From positions 1 to 50,771 of the forward strand of contig JAPOQG010000015.1 of the NCBI GenBank assembly GCA_026710865.1: DNA of 50,771 bases, written 5' to 3'. Positions 7,111 through 15,515 of this stretch are shown here, piece by piece (the stretch's first letter is position 1; every line of letters starts with the position of its first letter). The DNA comes from Acidimicrobiaceae bacterium. Its GTDB lineage: Bacteria; Actinomycetota; Acidimicrobiia; Acidimicrobiales; Aldehydirespiratoraceae. Below the pieces are notes generated by a model that was not told the origin of the DNA, searched no databases, and was given only the letters and a program-made list of their open reading frames with translations. Both the position numbers and the translations under genes were made by a program.

Positions 7111-7749
7111 GTGGGCGGCGATGTCCAGGGCCCGGCTGCGGCTCACGATCTTGGGCCGGCGATTGGTGAGCCCCGGTCGTGGCCCCAGAGGCTCGAGGAG
7201 ATTGCCGGCCCGATCTTCGTCATGGCCGGGTTGGGGCTGGTGGCGATCCGCTGGCTGGGCTCCGACGAGGGGCTTCCCAACGCGGAACTGGCTGCGCTGG
7301 CGGTCGGGCTTCCATACAGCGCCTTGGGTGTCCTGGCCTTCCTGGGCGGGCGCCGTGGCCGGCCGGCCCTCATGGCGACTTCGAGCGCGACGCTCGGGCT
7401 CATGTGCATGGTCACCGCGGTGACGATCCTGCTGTTGCCGGTCGCGATCCTCCTCTTCGCTAGGGGAGTGATCGGTCTCGGCGCCGGGCGGCAGCGGTAT
7501 CTGGGCTGGGAGGAGCTCTGCCTGTCGACGGTGCTCCCCGCCGCGGTGCTGCTCGCCTTCGGATATCTGCTGCTCCACGAGGACCCGGCGTCATGGCGGC
7601 CCGACGAGTACACCTTCCACTCCACCAGCGACATCGTGACCGTCACCGAGTCTGTGTTGTCTCTCGGCGCGGTCACCTTGGCCCTCGGGGTCTCGTTGGT
7701 GTGGACCGGCGGGGCGCGGACAAGGAAGCGCAGTTCGGTCACAGACTGA
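7111..7749 (+). CDS. Putative integral membrane protein
   Basis: A 212-residue protein of unknown function with four to five hydrophobic segments: GPIFVMAGLGLVAI (about 33-46), LAALAVGLPYSALGVLAFLG (60-79), ATLGLMCMVTAVTILLLPVAILLF (92-115), STVLPAAVLLAFGYLLL (138-154) and VLSLGAVTLALGVSLVW (182-198). Arg/Lys-rich loops lie between segments 2 and 3 and at the C-terminus (TRKRSS), suggesting those face the cytoplasm. GTG 7111 is chosen because the predicted transcription start falls exactly on it. It lies 17 bp upstream of rarA, which has its own -10 box. I do not recognise the family. Confidence 0.7.
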   Translation: MGGDVQGPAAAHDLGPAIGEPRSWPQRLEEIAGPIFVMAGLGLVAIRWLGSDEGLPNAELAALAVGLPYSALGVLAFLGGRRGRPALMATSSATLGLMCMVTAVTILLLPVAILLFARGVIGLGAGRQRYLGWEELCLSTVLPAAVLLAFGYLLLHEDPASWRPDEYTFHSTSDIVTVTESVLSLGAVTLALGVSLVWTGGARTRKRSSVTD

Positions 7750-7754
7750 GGGCG

Positions 7755-7760
7755 TAGGGT
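7755..7760 (+). promoter_or_regulatory. -10 box TAGGGT of rarA, leaderless type
   Basis: TAGGGT lies 6 nt before the rarA GTG (7767), within the 17-bp gap behind the membrane protein gene. Confidence 0.45.
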
Positions 7761-7766
7761 CGAGGG

Positions 7767-9089
7767 GTGGCACCTGACCTGTTCGATGCGGCTGCGGCTG
7801 AGCGCCTGCGCGGCCGGGCTCCGCTGGCGGCCCGGCTGCGGCCCCGGACCCTGGACGAGATCGTGGGCCAGGACCATCTGGTCGGGCCGGGGCGGCCGCT
7901 GCGGGAGCTGATCGAAGCCGACCGGCTGTCGTCGGTGATCCTGTGGGGGCCGCCGGGCACCGGCAAGACGACGCTGGCCCGGGTGGTGGCGCTCACCACG
8001 GCCAAGGCCTTCGAGGAGCTGTCCGCGGTGACCGCCGGGGTGAAGGACGTGCGGGCTGTGATCGAGCGGGCCCGGGACCGCCTCGGCACTCAGGGAACCG
8101 GCACGATCCTGTTCCTCGACGAGGTCCACCGCTTCAACAAGGCCCAGCAGGACGCCCTGCTGCCCGCCGTGGAGGAGGGCCTGATCGTGCTGATCGGCGC
8201 CACCACCGAGAACCCGCACTTCGAGGTCAACCCGCCGCTGATGTCCCGCTCGACGCTGTTCCGCCTCAACCCGCTCGAAGACGAGCCGCTCGTCGAACTG
8301 GTCCATCGGGGCCTGGCCGCCGAGAAGGCCACCGCCGACGATGAGGCCGTCGAGCATCTCGCGGCCCGCAGCGGCGGCGACGGCCGCCACGCCCTCACCG
8401 GCATAGAGGTGGCCGTGGCGCTGGCCGGCCGCCGGGTCGACAGCCGATCCGGCGCCGCGCCGCCCGGTCCGGTCCATGTGACGCTGGCCGACGCCGAGGC
8501 CGCCGCCGACGCCAAGGCGGTGCGCTACGGCCGTGACGGCCACTACGACGTGATCAGCGCCTTCATCAAGAGCATCCGGGGCTCCGACGCCGACGCCGGC
8601 CTTTATTGGCTGGCCCGGATGCTGGAAGCCGGCGAGGATCCCCGCTTCATCGCCCGGCGGCTGGTGATCCTGGCCTCCGAGGACGTCGGCCTGGCCGACG
8701 ACGGCGCCCTGCTGGTGGCCGACGCCGCCGCCCGGGCCGTGGAGTACGTCGGCCTGCCCGAGGCCCAGCTCAACCTGGCCCACGCCGTTGTGCGCCTGGC
8801 CACCGCACCCAAGTCCAACCGGGTGTACGTCGCACTGGGACGGGCCGTCGCCGACGCCAGGACCGCCGGGGCGGGCGAGGTGCCCATGCACCTGCGCGAT
8901 GCCCACTACCAGGGGGCCGAGTCCCTCGGCCACGGAGACGGGTACCGCTACCCCCACGATCACCCCGACGGCTGGGTCGCCCAGGAGCACCGGCCCGCCG
9001 AGATCGCCGGCAACGTCTACTACGAGCCATCGGATCACGGGGCCGAGGCCGCCCTGTCCGAGCGCAGGCCCGGCCCCGAACACCCGTAG
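7767..9089 (+). CDS. rarA: Replication-associated recombination protein A (AAA+ ATPase)
   Basis: RarA/MgsA is a AAA+ ATPase related to clamp loaders that acts at stalled replication forks. The 440-residue protein has the N-terminal family signature LRPRTLDEIVGQDHLVGPG, Walker A GPPGTGKTT at about 60-68, Walker B ILFLDEVHRFNKAQQDALLP near 113-130, sensor 1 GATTENPHFEVN and the C-terminal helical tetramerisation region ending in the conserved YPHDHPDGWVAQE. Start GTG 7767 gives the expected APDLFDAAA N-terminus. In Actinobacteria rarA commonly precedes alaS with DUF948 in between, as here. Confidence 0.95.
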   Translation: MAPDLFDAAAAERLRGRAPLAARLRPRTLDEIVGQDHLVGPGRPLRELIEADRLSSVILWGPPGTGKTTLARVVALTTAKAFEELSAVTAGVKDVRAVIERARDRLGTQGTGTILFLDEVHRFNKAQQDALLPAVEEGLIVLIGATTENPHFEVNPPLMSRSTLFRLNPLEDEPLVELVHRGLAAEKATADDEAVEHLAARSGGDGRHALTGIEVAVALAGRRVDSRSGAAPPGPVHVTLADAEAAADAKAVRYGRDGHYDVISAFIKSIRGSDADAGLYWLARMLEAGEDPRFIARRLVILASEDVGLADDGALLVADAAARAVEYVGLPEAQLNLAHAVVRLATAPKSNRVYVALGRAVADARTAGAGEVPMHLRDAHYQGAESLGHGDGYRYPHDHPDGWVAQEHRPAEIAGNVYYEPSDHGAEAALSERRPGPEHP

Positions 9090-9130
9090 GCAGCCGAGTC
9101 GACACGTTCCGGGCTTCGCGGTGAGGCGTT

Positions 9131-9170
9131 GCGTCTCCCGCTCTTGTTCGCCGCGCTCACGGGCCGCCCA
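9131..9170 (-). repeat. Partial, inverted copy of the ~120-bp dispersed element
   Basis: Read on the minus strand this holds the core GGCCCGTGAGCGCGGCGAAC followed by AAGAGCGGGA, matching the middle box of the copies at 16261, 33077 and 47025. The outer boxes are not recognisable. It lies in the 173-bp gap between rarA and the DUF948 gene. Confidence 0.7.
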
Positions 9171-9250
9171 AATCCGGAGACACTGCCCACGGCCTCGCTC
9201 GGCGCCTCGGGCAACCCGCGGTCCACCCGCTCGGCCTCCGGGCTACCCGG

Positions 9251-9256
9251 TATCTT
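9251..9256 (+). promoter_or_regulatory. -10 box TATCTT of the DUF948 gene, leaderless type
   Basis: TATCTT is 6 nt before GTG 9263. Confidence 0.45.
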
Positions 9257-9262
9257 GACGGG

Positions 9263-9754
9263 GTGACCGCTGTGGATCTGGCCGCCGTGATCGTGACGGT
9301 CGTCTGCCTGGCGACCGTGGCCGTCCTCACGGTGGCGGTGATCTCGCTGGTGAGGACCATGCGGGAGTTGCGCGACGTGGTCGACGACCTGCGGGACTCG
9401 GCGCTGCCGATGGTGGACGACCTCCATGCCACCGTCACCAAGGCCGACGCCGAGTTGCACCGAGTGGACCGCGTGATCGGGCGGGCCGAGCGCATCGCCG
9501 CCACCGTCGACCACGCCAGCCGGCTCACCCACCGGGCGTTCGCCCCGCCGCTGATCAAGGGCCTGTCGCTGGTGTCGGGCGCAGGTCAGGCCGGGCGCCG
9601 CCTGCGGGACCGGCGCCGCCATCGGCGCGCCCTCGATTTGGCATCGAGTCCGGAGACCCCGGCGACCGTGTCCGTTCCGGCCTCACCGCCGGGCGGGCCG
9701 GATCGACGGAGCCAACCCGGAGGCTCCCGCCCGACCCCGAGGCGACGGCGATGA
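9263..9754 (+). CDS. DUF948-type single-pass membrane protein
   Basis: A 163-residue protein with one N-terminal transmembrane segment (VDLAAVIVTVVCLATVAVLTVAVISLV, about 4-30). A heptad-like helical region follows (TMRELRDVVDDLRDSALPMVDDLHATVTKADAELHRVDRVIGRAERI), typical of DUF948, then a basic, Pro-rich tail (RRLRDRRRHRRAL...). Function unknown in the family. The position between rarA and alaS, paired with a small membrane-associated protein, is the conserved actinobacterial layout and the main support for the call. Its stop overlaps the next start (ATGA), so the two are coupled. Confidence 0.75.
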   Translation: MTAVDLAAVIVTVVCLATVAVLTVAVISLVRTMRELRDVVDDLRDSALPMVDDLHATVTKADAELHRVDRVIGRAERIAATVDHASRLTHRAFAPPLIKGLSLVSGAGQAGRRLRDRRRHRRALDLASSPETPATVSVPASPPGGPDRRSQPGGSRPTPRRRR

Positions 9755-10074
9755 GGCGTCTGTGGTGGCTCGGCGCGGGCTACGCGGCCGGCCTCGGCAC
9801 GGCCGCCTGGGTGCGCAGCAAGGCCCGCCAGACCGCCGAGCGGTACGCGCCCGCCAACGTGCGCAGCGCGGTCGCCGACCGGTCCAAGCAGGCCGCCCAG
9901 CGGGCCCAGCAGACCGCGGCCGACAGCGCCAGGAACCTCGGGCGCGAAGCCCGGCGGATCGCCGAGGACATCAAGCACGCGGTCGCCGAGGGGCGCGAAA
10001 CCATGCACGACACCGAGTCGGAGCTGCGCGACGACGACGTCACCGGACCGGACTCCGGAGCGCGCGATCGATGA
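9751..10074 (+). CDS. Small DUF6167-like protein
   Basis: A 107-residue protein with a short hydrophobic N-terminus (RRLWWLGAGYAAGLGTAAWV) followed by a long amphipathic, Ala/Arg/Gln-rich helix (SVADRSKQAAQRAQQTAADSARNLGREARRIAEDIK) and an acidic end. In Actinobacteria a protein of this size and shape (often labelled DUF6167) sits between the DUF948 gene and alaS; the assignment rests on that context and on shape. It overlaps both neighbours by ATGA, placing DUF948, this gene and alaS in one operon. Function unknown. Confidence 0.65.
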   Translation: MRRLWWLGAGYAAGLGTAAWVRSKARQTAERYAPANVRSAVADRSKQAAQRAQQTAADSARNLGREARRIAEDIKHAVAEGRETMHDTESELRDDDVTGPDSGARDR

Positions 10075-12647
10075 AGGCGATGACCGCGGCGGAGGTTCGC
10101 AAGGCCTTCGTCGACTTCTTCGTCGAGCGGGGCCACACCCACCATCCCTCGGCCAGCCTGATCCCCCACGATCCCACCCTGCTGTTCACGGTGGCCGGCA
10201 TGGTGCCGTTCAAGACGTACTTCACCGGCGAGCAGCCGGCCCCCTTCCCGCGGGCCGTCACCGTCCAGAAGTGCGTGCGGGCCGGCGGCAAGCACAACGA
10301 CCTCGACGAGATCGGGCGCACCTCCCGGCATCTGACCTTCTTCGAGATGCTCGGCAACTTCAGCTTCGGCGACTACTTCAAGTCCGACGCCTGCGCCTTC
10401 GCCTGGGAACTCGTCACCGGCGTGCTGGGCCTCGACCCCGAGCGGCTCTGGGTGACGGTGCACCACAGCGACGACGATGCCGAGGCCATCTGGCGCGAGG
10501 AGGTGGGCGTGCCCGCCGAGCGGATCCAGCGCCTCGGCGAGGACAACTACTGGCGCATGGCCGATGTCGGTCCCTGCGGGCCGTGCTCGGAGATCTTCTG
10601 GGACAAGGGGCCCGACTACGGCCCCGACGGCGGTCCCGCCCACGGCGGCGAGGAGCGCTTCGTCGAGGTCTGGAACCTGGTGTTCATGCAGTTCGAGAGC
10701 ACCCCCGACGGCGAGGAGGTTCCGCTTCCCAAGCCCTCGATCGACACCGGCCTGGGCCTCGAGCGCACCGTGGCCGTGCTCCAGGGCGTGGACTCGGTGT
10801 GGGAGACCGACGAGTTCGTGGCCCTGCTCGACGCGGCCCAGCGCCTCACCGGGGCCAAGCTGGGCGCCTCCGAGGCCGGCGACGTGTCGCTTCGCATACT
10901 CGCCGACCACGCCCGGTCCACGTCGCTGCTGGTGAGCGACGGGGTGTTCCCCTCCAACGAGGACCGCGGCTACGTGCTGCGGCGCATCATCCGGCGAGCC
11001 GTGCGCCACGCCTACCTGCTCGGCGTGGAGGAGCCTGTCATGGGCGGGATGGTCGACGCCGTGGTGGAGGTGATGGCCGAGGCCTACCCGGACCTGGCCC
11101 GCAACCACGGCTACGTACGCGACGTGATCGACCGCGAGGAGCAGAGATTCCGCCAGACGTTGCGCACCGGACAGGCCATCCTCGACGGGCGCATGGCCGG
11201 CCTGGCGACCGGCGAGCGGATCGACGGCGACGTCGCCTTCCTGCTGCACGACACCTACGGCTTCCCCCTCGAGGTCACCGTGGAGATCGCGGCCGAGCGG
11301 GGCGTCGAGGTTGACACCGAGGGCTTCGCGGCCGCGATGTCCGAGCAGCAGGAGCGGGCCCGCAGCGCCCGCTCGGTGGCCGCCGCCGACGATGTGACGC
11401 CCTTCGTGGCCCTGCTGTCGGCCGCGGGTCCGACCGAGTTCTGTGGACGGGCCGAGCTGGCGTCTGAGGGCGAGGTGCTGTACGCCTCCGACGGCCGGGT
11501 CGTTCTGGATCGCACGCCGTTCTACGCCGAGAGCGGTGGCCAGATCGGCGACACCGGCGTGATCTCATGCGAAGCGACCGGGGCCAGGGCGCGGGTCGTC
11601 GACACCGTGTACGCGGTGGACGAGCTGCACGTCCACATCGTCGAGCCCGTCGAGGGAGAGCTTCAGGTCGGCGACAGGGTGACCGCGGCCGTGGACTCCG
11701 AGCGCCGGGCCGGCATCCGCCGCAACCACACGGCCACCCACATCCTGCATTGGGCGCTGCGGGAGATCCTCGGCGAGCACGTCAAGCAGCAGGGGTCCTG
11801 GGTCGGCCCCGACCGGCTCCGCTTCGACTTCAGCCATTACGAGGCCCTCACACCCGAGCAGATCACCCGGGTGGAGGACCTGGTGAACTCCGAGGTGCTC
11901 GACAACTCCTCATGCCGCCACTTCGAGACGACCTTCGACCGGGCGCAGCAACTGGGTGCCATCGCCTTCTTCGGCGAGAAGTACGGCGAGGTGGTGAGGG
12001 TGCTGGAGGCCGGCCGCCATTCGGTGGAGCTGTGCGGCGGCACCCATGTGCGGGCTCTGGGCGACATCGGTGCCTTCCACATCACGTCGGAGGCATCGAT
12101 CGGTGCCAACATGCGCCGGCTGGAGGCCATCACCGGCCACGACACCCTCTCCCTTCTGCGCAGCCAGCAGTCGCTCATAGCGGATGTGGCCCGTTCGCTG
12201 GGGGTGCCCCCGGCCGAGCTGGCCGACGGGGTGGCCAAGCGCCAGGGCGAGACCAAGGCGCTGCGGGCCGAGGTGAGCGAACTGCGGCGCAGGGTGGCTC
12301 TCGGCCGGGCTCCGGAACTGGCCGCAGGGGCGGTGGACGGAGTGGTCGTGGCCCGCGTGGACGGTGTTGGCCGCGACGGCCTGCGCGATCTGGCAGTTTC
12401 GATCCGCGACATCGACGGCGTGCGGGCGGTCGTCCTGGGCACTGCGCTCGACTCCGGTGGAGCCGCCCTGGCCGCCGCCGCGGCCGACGGCAGCGGGTTG
12501 CACGCCGGCGACCTGATCAGCGACGCCAAGAAGACCATCGGCGGCGGTGGAAAGTCGGCGGCCGCCCTGTGCGTCGCCGGGGGCCGGGACGCCGGCCGCC
12601 TTGACGAGGCCCTCGACCTGGCTCGGGCCGCGGCTGGTATCAGTTGA
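10071..12647 (+). CDS. alaS: Alanyl-tRNA synthetase
   Basis: The 858-residue class II enzyme that charges tRNA-Ala and edits mischarged Ser/Gly. The catalytic domain opens with AEVRKAFVDFFVERGHTHHPSAS and contains TVAGMVPFKTYF and TSRHLTFFEMLGNFSFGDYFK. The editing domain has the zinc motif NHTATHILHWALREILG (from about residue 551) and CGGTHVRALGDIG (from about 655). A C-terminal DHHA1-type domain with GGGGKSAAALCVAGG ends the protein. ATG 10071 overlaps the previous stop (ATGA); a second ATG three codons on is also possible. Frame-open sequence further upstream is rejected because it would overlap the whole preceding gene. Confidence 0.97.
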   Translation: MKAMTAAEVRKAFVDFFVERGHTHHPSASLIPHDPTLLFTVAGMVPFKTYFTGEQPAPFPRAVTVQKCVRAGGKHNDLDEIGRTSRHLTFFEMLGNFSFGDYFKSDACAFAWELVTGVLGLDPERLWVTVHHSDDDAEAIWREEVGVPAERIQRLGEDNYWRMADVGPCGPCSEIFWDKGPDYGPDGGPAHGGEERFVEVWNLVFMQFESTPDGEEVPLPKPSIDTGLGLERTVAVLQGVDSVWETDEFVALLDAAQRLTGAKLGASEAGDVSLRILADHARSTSLLVSDGVFPSNEDRGYVLRRIIRRAVRHAYLLGVEEPVMGGMVDAVVEVMAEAYPDLARNHGYVRDVIDREEQRFRQTLRTGQAILDGRMAGLATGERIDGDVAFLLHDTYGFPLEVTVEIAAERGVEVDTEGFAAAMSEQQERARSARSVAAADDVTPFVALLSAAGPTEFCGRAELASEGEVLYASDGRVVLDRTPFYAESGGQIGDTGVISCEATGARARVVDTVYAVDELHVHIVEPVEGELQVGDRVTAAVDSERRAGIRRNHTATHILHWALREILGEHVKQQGSWVGPDRLRFDFSHYEALTPEQITRVEDLVNSEVLDNSSCRHFETTFDRAQQLGAIAFFGEKYGEVVRVLEAGRHSVELCGGTHVRALGDIGAFHITSEASIGANMRRLEAITGHDTLSLLRSQQSLIADVARSLGVPPAELADGVAKRQGETKALRAEVSELRRRVALGRAPELAAGAVDGVVVARVDGVGRDGLRDLAVSIRDIDGVRAVVLGTALDSGGAALAAAAADGSGLHAGDLISDAKKTIGGGGKSAAALCVAGGRDAGRLDEALDLARAAAGIS

Positions 12648-12648
12648 C

Positions 12649-13071
12649 GTGCGGGCCCTGGGGCTCGATCTGGGAGAGCGCAGGGTCGGTGTGGCGGTCT
12701 GCGACTCGGCGGGGAGGGTAGCGACTCCGGTCGAGACGCTTGTTCGCAGCGGCGATCCCGAACGCGACCTGAGGGCCTTCGCTGACCGGGTGACCGAATG
12801 GCAGGCCGAGATCGTGGTGGTCGGGCTGCCGATCTCCCTCGACGGCACCGAGGGTCCCGCCGCGCTGGGAGCCCGCGCCGAGATCGACCGTCTCGAGCGG
12901 CTCCTGGCCGTGCCCGTCGTTTCCTACGATGAACGGCTGACTACCGTCATCGCGGAGCGGAGCCTCATGGAGCAGCAGATGAAGGGCCCTGAAAGGCGCG
13001 GCGTTGTCGACCAGGTGGCGGCCGCGGTGATGCTGCAGTCCTGGCTCGACGCAGGAATGCCCCGTGGCTGA
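12649..13071 (+). CDS. ruvX: RuvX/YqgF Holliday-junction resolvase-like protein
   Basis: A 140-residue RNase H-fold protein, implicated in Holliday-junction resolution and in pre-16S rRNA 5'-end processing. Family motifs are ALGLDLGERRVGVAVCD at the N-terminus with the catalytic Asp, IVVVGLPISLDGTEG, VVSYDERLTTVIAER and the closing Asp in GVVDQVAAAVMLQSWLD. GTG 12649 lies 1 nt after the alaS stop; in-frame extension upstream would lie wholly inside alaS. Downstream, its last 9 nt are tandemly duplicated into the start of mltG (period 10 bp). Confidence 0.93.
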   Translation: MRALGLDLGERRVGVAVCDSAGRVATPVETLVRSGDPERDLRAFADRVTEWQAEIVVVGLPISLDGTEGPAALGARAEIDRLERLLAVPVVSYDERLTTVIAERSLMEQQMKGPERRGVVDQVAAAVMLQSWLDAGMPRG

Positions 13072-13073
13072 CC

Positions 13074-14651
13074 GTGGCTGAGCACAGCAGCCGCCGTCGC
13101 CGCCCGTCGAAGCTGTCCGACTTCATCACGGGCCGCCCCGACGCCGATCCCCGGCCACCGGCCGCGCCGCCTCGTCCGCCGGGAGCCCCGCCGGATAGAC
13201 CCCCCAGGCCCCCCAGGCCGCCCAAGACCCCCAGGCCCCCCAGGCCGCCCAAGACCCCCAGGCCCCCCAGGCCGCCCAAGACCCCCAGGCCGCCCAAGAC
13301 CCCCAGGCCTCCCAAGGCTCGACCCGATCGCCGGGCCCAGCGGACCGCGGTTCGGGCCGAGCGGTCCTACCGGAAGGCAGCCCGCAAGGGGGCCCGCCGC
13401 GACGAGCAACGCACCGTTGCTGCTCAGCGCGGCTGGTCGACCGTGGACCACGGCGCGATGGTCGTGGTTGAGGAGGAGCTCGGGGACGACCCGCTCGTCG
13501 ATCCGGTCTACGACGCTGACGACCGCAACTGGGTCCGCTACCGACCGTTCTGGGGCGGATTCATCCGCCTGGTGGTGCTGGGGGTGATCGTCATCCTGGC
13601 CGTGCTGTGGGTGCGAGGCCGCGTCTACGGGTGGATGGACGCCCAGATCACACCCGAGGGCCTGCCCGGCGACGCCATCGAGCTGACCATCCCCCAGGGC
13701 GCCTCTGTCAACGAGATCGCGGGAGATCTGCAGAGCGAGGGCGTGATCTCCAACGCCACCGTCTTCCGCTACTGGCTGCGCTGCGACGGCGAGATCACCA
13801 TCACCGGGTTCCTCGGTTGCGACTCCGTCGTCGCGGTGGAGGCCGGCGACTACATCCTCTACGAGAACATGGACTTCGCCTCGGTCCGCACGGTGTTCGA
13901 TGCCGGGCCGCTGCCGGAAGTCTTCGAACTGGTCCGCATCCCCGAGGGTTTGCGGTGGATCGAGATGGTCCCGCGCCTGCTGGAGGAGAACCCCTCCTTC
14001 GAGCGGGACGACCTCGAGGCGGCCTACGTGTCGCTGGTCAGCGAGGCGTCGTACCTTCCCGACGACGCTCGCGCCCGGAGCTTGGAGGGAATGCTGTTCC
14101 CGGCCACCTACGACATCAACGCCGACGACCTCTCCGACGAGCAAGGCTTCCTGCTGAGGATGTCGGACGAGTTCGACCGGCGGCTCGCCCGCTTGCTGGA
14201 GGATCCCGGAATCCACCCCGACATCGTCGAGTTGGGCCTGCGGCCCTATGACCTGGTCATCGTGGCCAGCCTCGTCGAGGAGGAGGCCCTGCTGCAGCAG
14301 GATCGGGCCAAGATCGCCCGGGTGATCTACAACCGGCTGGAGGAGGGAATGCGCCTCGACATCGACGCCACCGCGTGCTACGCGGCCGGCAAGTCGTGCG
14401 CCGACCTCACTTCGGCCGACATCCAGCGGAACTCGCCGTGGAACACCCGTGCGGTGACCGGTCTGCCGCCCACCCCGATCTCCGCGCCGGGCGAGGCGTC
14501 GCTGATCGCTGCGTTGCAGCCCGAAGATGGGAGTTGGCTCTTCTATGTGCGCACCGACGAGGAGGGAGTCCGTGGCGCCCACCACTTCTCGGACACCTAC
14601 GAGGAGCACCTGGAATACGTGGAGATCTGCCGCGAGCTGGGGTACTGCTGA
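13074..14651 (+). CDS. mltG: Endolytic murein transglycosylase MltG (YceG-like)
   Basis: Cleaves nascent glycan strands at the membrane. The 525-residue protein has an unusually long cytoplasmic N-terminus (about 160 residues). Residues ~24-83 are almost only Pro, Arg, Lys and Thr, built from repeats of PRPPKTPRPP encoded by tandem CCCCCAGGCC-type DNA. One transmembrane segment follows (FIRLVVLGVIVILAVLWV, about 163-180), then the YceG domain with LysM-like start (IPQGASVNEIAGDLQSEGVI). The catalytic Glu is expected in IVASLVEEEALLQ (about 397-409). The closing NTRAVTGLPPTPISAPGEASL matches the family. GTG start; the stop overlaps the aroE ATG (TGATG). Confidence 0.93.
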   Translation: MAEHSSRRRRPSKLSDFITGRPDADPRPPAAPPRPPGAPPDRPPRPPRPPKTPRPPRPPKTPRPPRPPKTPRPPKTPRPPKARPDRRAQRTAVRAERSYRKAARKGARRDEQRTVAAQRGWSTVDHGAMVVVEEELGDDPLVDPVYDADDRNWVRYRPFWGGFIRLVVLGVIVILAVLWVRGRVYGWMDAQITPEGLPGDAIELTIPQGASVNEIAGDLQSEGVISNATVFRYWLRCDGEITITGFLGCDSVVAVEAGDYILYENMDFASVRTVFDAGPLPEVFELVRIPEGLRWIEMVPRLLEENPSFERDDLEAAYVSLVSEASYLPDDARARSLEGMLFPATYDINADDLSDEQGFLLRMSDEFDRRLARLLEDPGIHPDIVELGLRPYDLVIVASLVEEEALLQQDRAKIARVIYNRLEEGMRLDIDATACYAAGKSCADLTSADIQRNSPWNTRAVTGLPPTPISAPGEASLIAALQPEDGSWLFYVRTDEEGVRGAHHFSDTYEEHLEYVEICRELGYC

Positions 14652-15481
14652 TGCCGGCGCGGCGGGTGGCTGCGGTGATCGGCGACCCGGTTCGCCACTC
14701 CCGGTCACCGGCTGTCCATAACGCCGCGTTCGCGTCGGCGGGCATCGACTGGGTGTTCACCGCCTTCGAGGTCCCCGCGGGAAAGGGCGCCGAGGCGCTG
14801 GAAGCGATGCGGGTTCTCGGCCTGGCCGGCATGTCGGTGACCATGCCCCTTAAGGCCGAGGCGGCGGCGGCGGCGGACACCGCCGATGCTGAGGTCGAGA
14901 TCCTGGCCGCGGCGAACTGCATCGTGCCGCTGGCCGATGGCCGCCTCCGTGCGGCCAATACCGACGCCTCCGGTTTCGTGGCCGGGCTGCAGGCCGACAC
15001 TGGGCTCTCGCCGGAGGGTCTGCGGGTTGCTCTGATGGGCGGCGGAGGGGCTGCCCGGGCGGTGGCCTGGGGGCTGGCCGCGGCCGGCGCGGCCGACGTG
15101 GCCGTCATCAACCGCACGGGTGCCAAGGCGGAGGCAGCCGCGTCCATCGCCGATGCCGCCAGCGGGTCGGGTCGCCGCGGACGGGTCGGGTCGATGGAGG
15201 ACATCGCGGCCGCGGACCTCGTCGTGAACGCGACCTCCATCGGCATGGGGTCCGACGCCTCGATGCCCTGTGACCCGACTGTGCTGCGTCCGGGCCAGGT
15301 GGCCGTGGATCTGGTGTACGAGCCGATCGAGACGGCCTGGCTGGCCGCGTTGCGCGAGCAGGGCGTGGAGGCCCACAACGGGCTGTCGATGCTGGTGCAC
15401 CAGGCCGCCGCGGCCTTCGAGTTGTGGACCGGGACCGAGGCGCCGGTGGAGGCGATGCGCCGAGCCGCCACCGGCGCCTAG
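14651..15481 (+). CDS. aroE: Shikimate dehydrogenase
   Basis: NADPH-dependent reduction of 3-dehydroshikimate in aromatic amino acid synthesis. The 276-residue length is normal. The substrate site is seen in GDPVRHSRSPAVHNAAF (about 11-27) and the catalytic Lys in SVTMPLKAEA. NTDASGF holds the conserved Asn-Thr-Asp. The nucleotide-binding loop is LMGGGGAARAVAWGL and the NADP-selecting NRTGAKAEAAA follows. The C-terminal GLSMLVHQAAAAFELWTG is typical. ATG 14651 shares one base with the mltG stop. aroB lies two genes downstream. Confidence 0.94.
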   Translation: MPARRVAAVIGDPVRHSRSPAVHNAAFASAGIDWVFTAFEVPAGKGAEALEAMRVLGLAGMSVTMPLKAEAAAAADTADAEVEILAAANCIVPLADGRLRAANTDASGFVAGLQADTGLSPEGLRVALMGGGGAARAVAWGLAAAGAADVAVINRTGAKAEAAASIADAASGSGRRGRVGSMEDIAAADLVVNATSIGMGSDASMPCDPTVLRPGQVAVDLVYEPIETAWLAALREQGVEAHNGLSMLVHQAAAAFELWTGTEAPVEAMRRAATGA

Positions 15482-15502
15482 GGAGCCCGCCCTCCCGATC
15501 CC

Positions 15503-15508
15503 TATCGT
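15503..15508 (+). promoter_or_regulatory. -10 box TATCGT of the prepilin peptidase gene, leaderless type
   Basis: TATCGT is 7 nt before GTG 15516, in the 34-bp gap behind aroE. Confidence 0.45.
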
Positions 15509-15515
15509 GCGAGGG

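Noticed and set aside
9762..10070. N-terminal extension of alaS by about 100 residues
   Set aside because: It would overlap the whole preceding gene, is Arg/Gly-rich, and the AlaRS N-terminus begins at ATG 10071.
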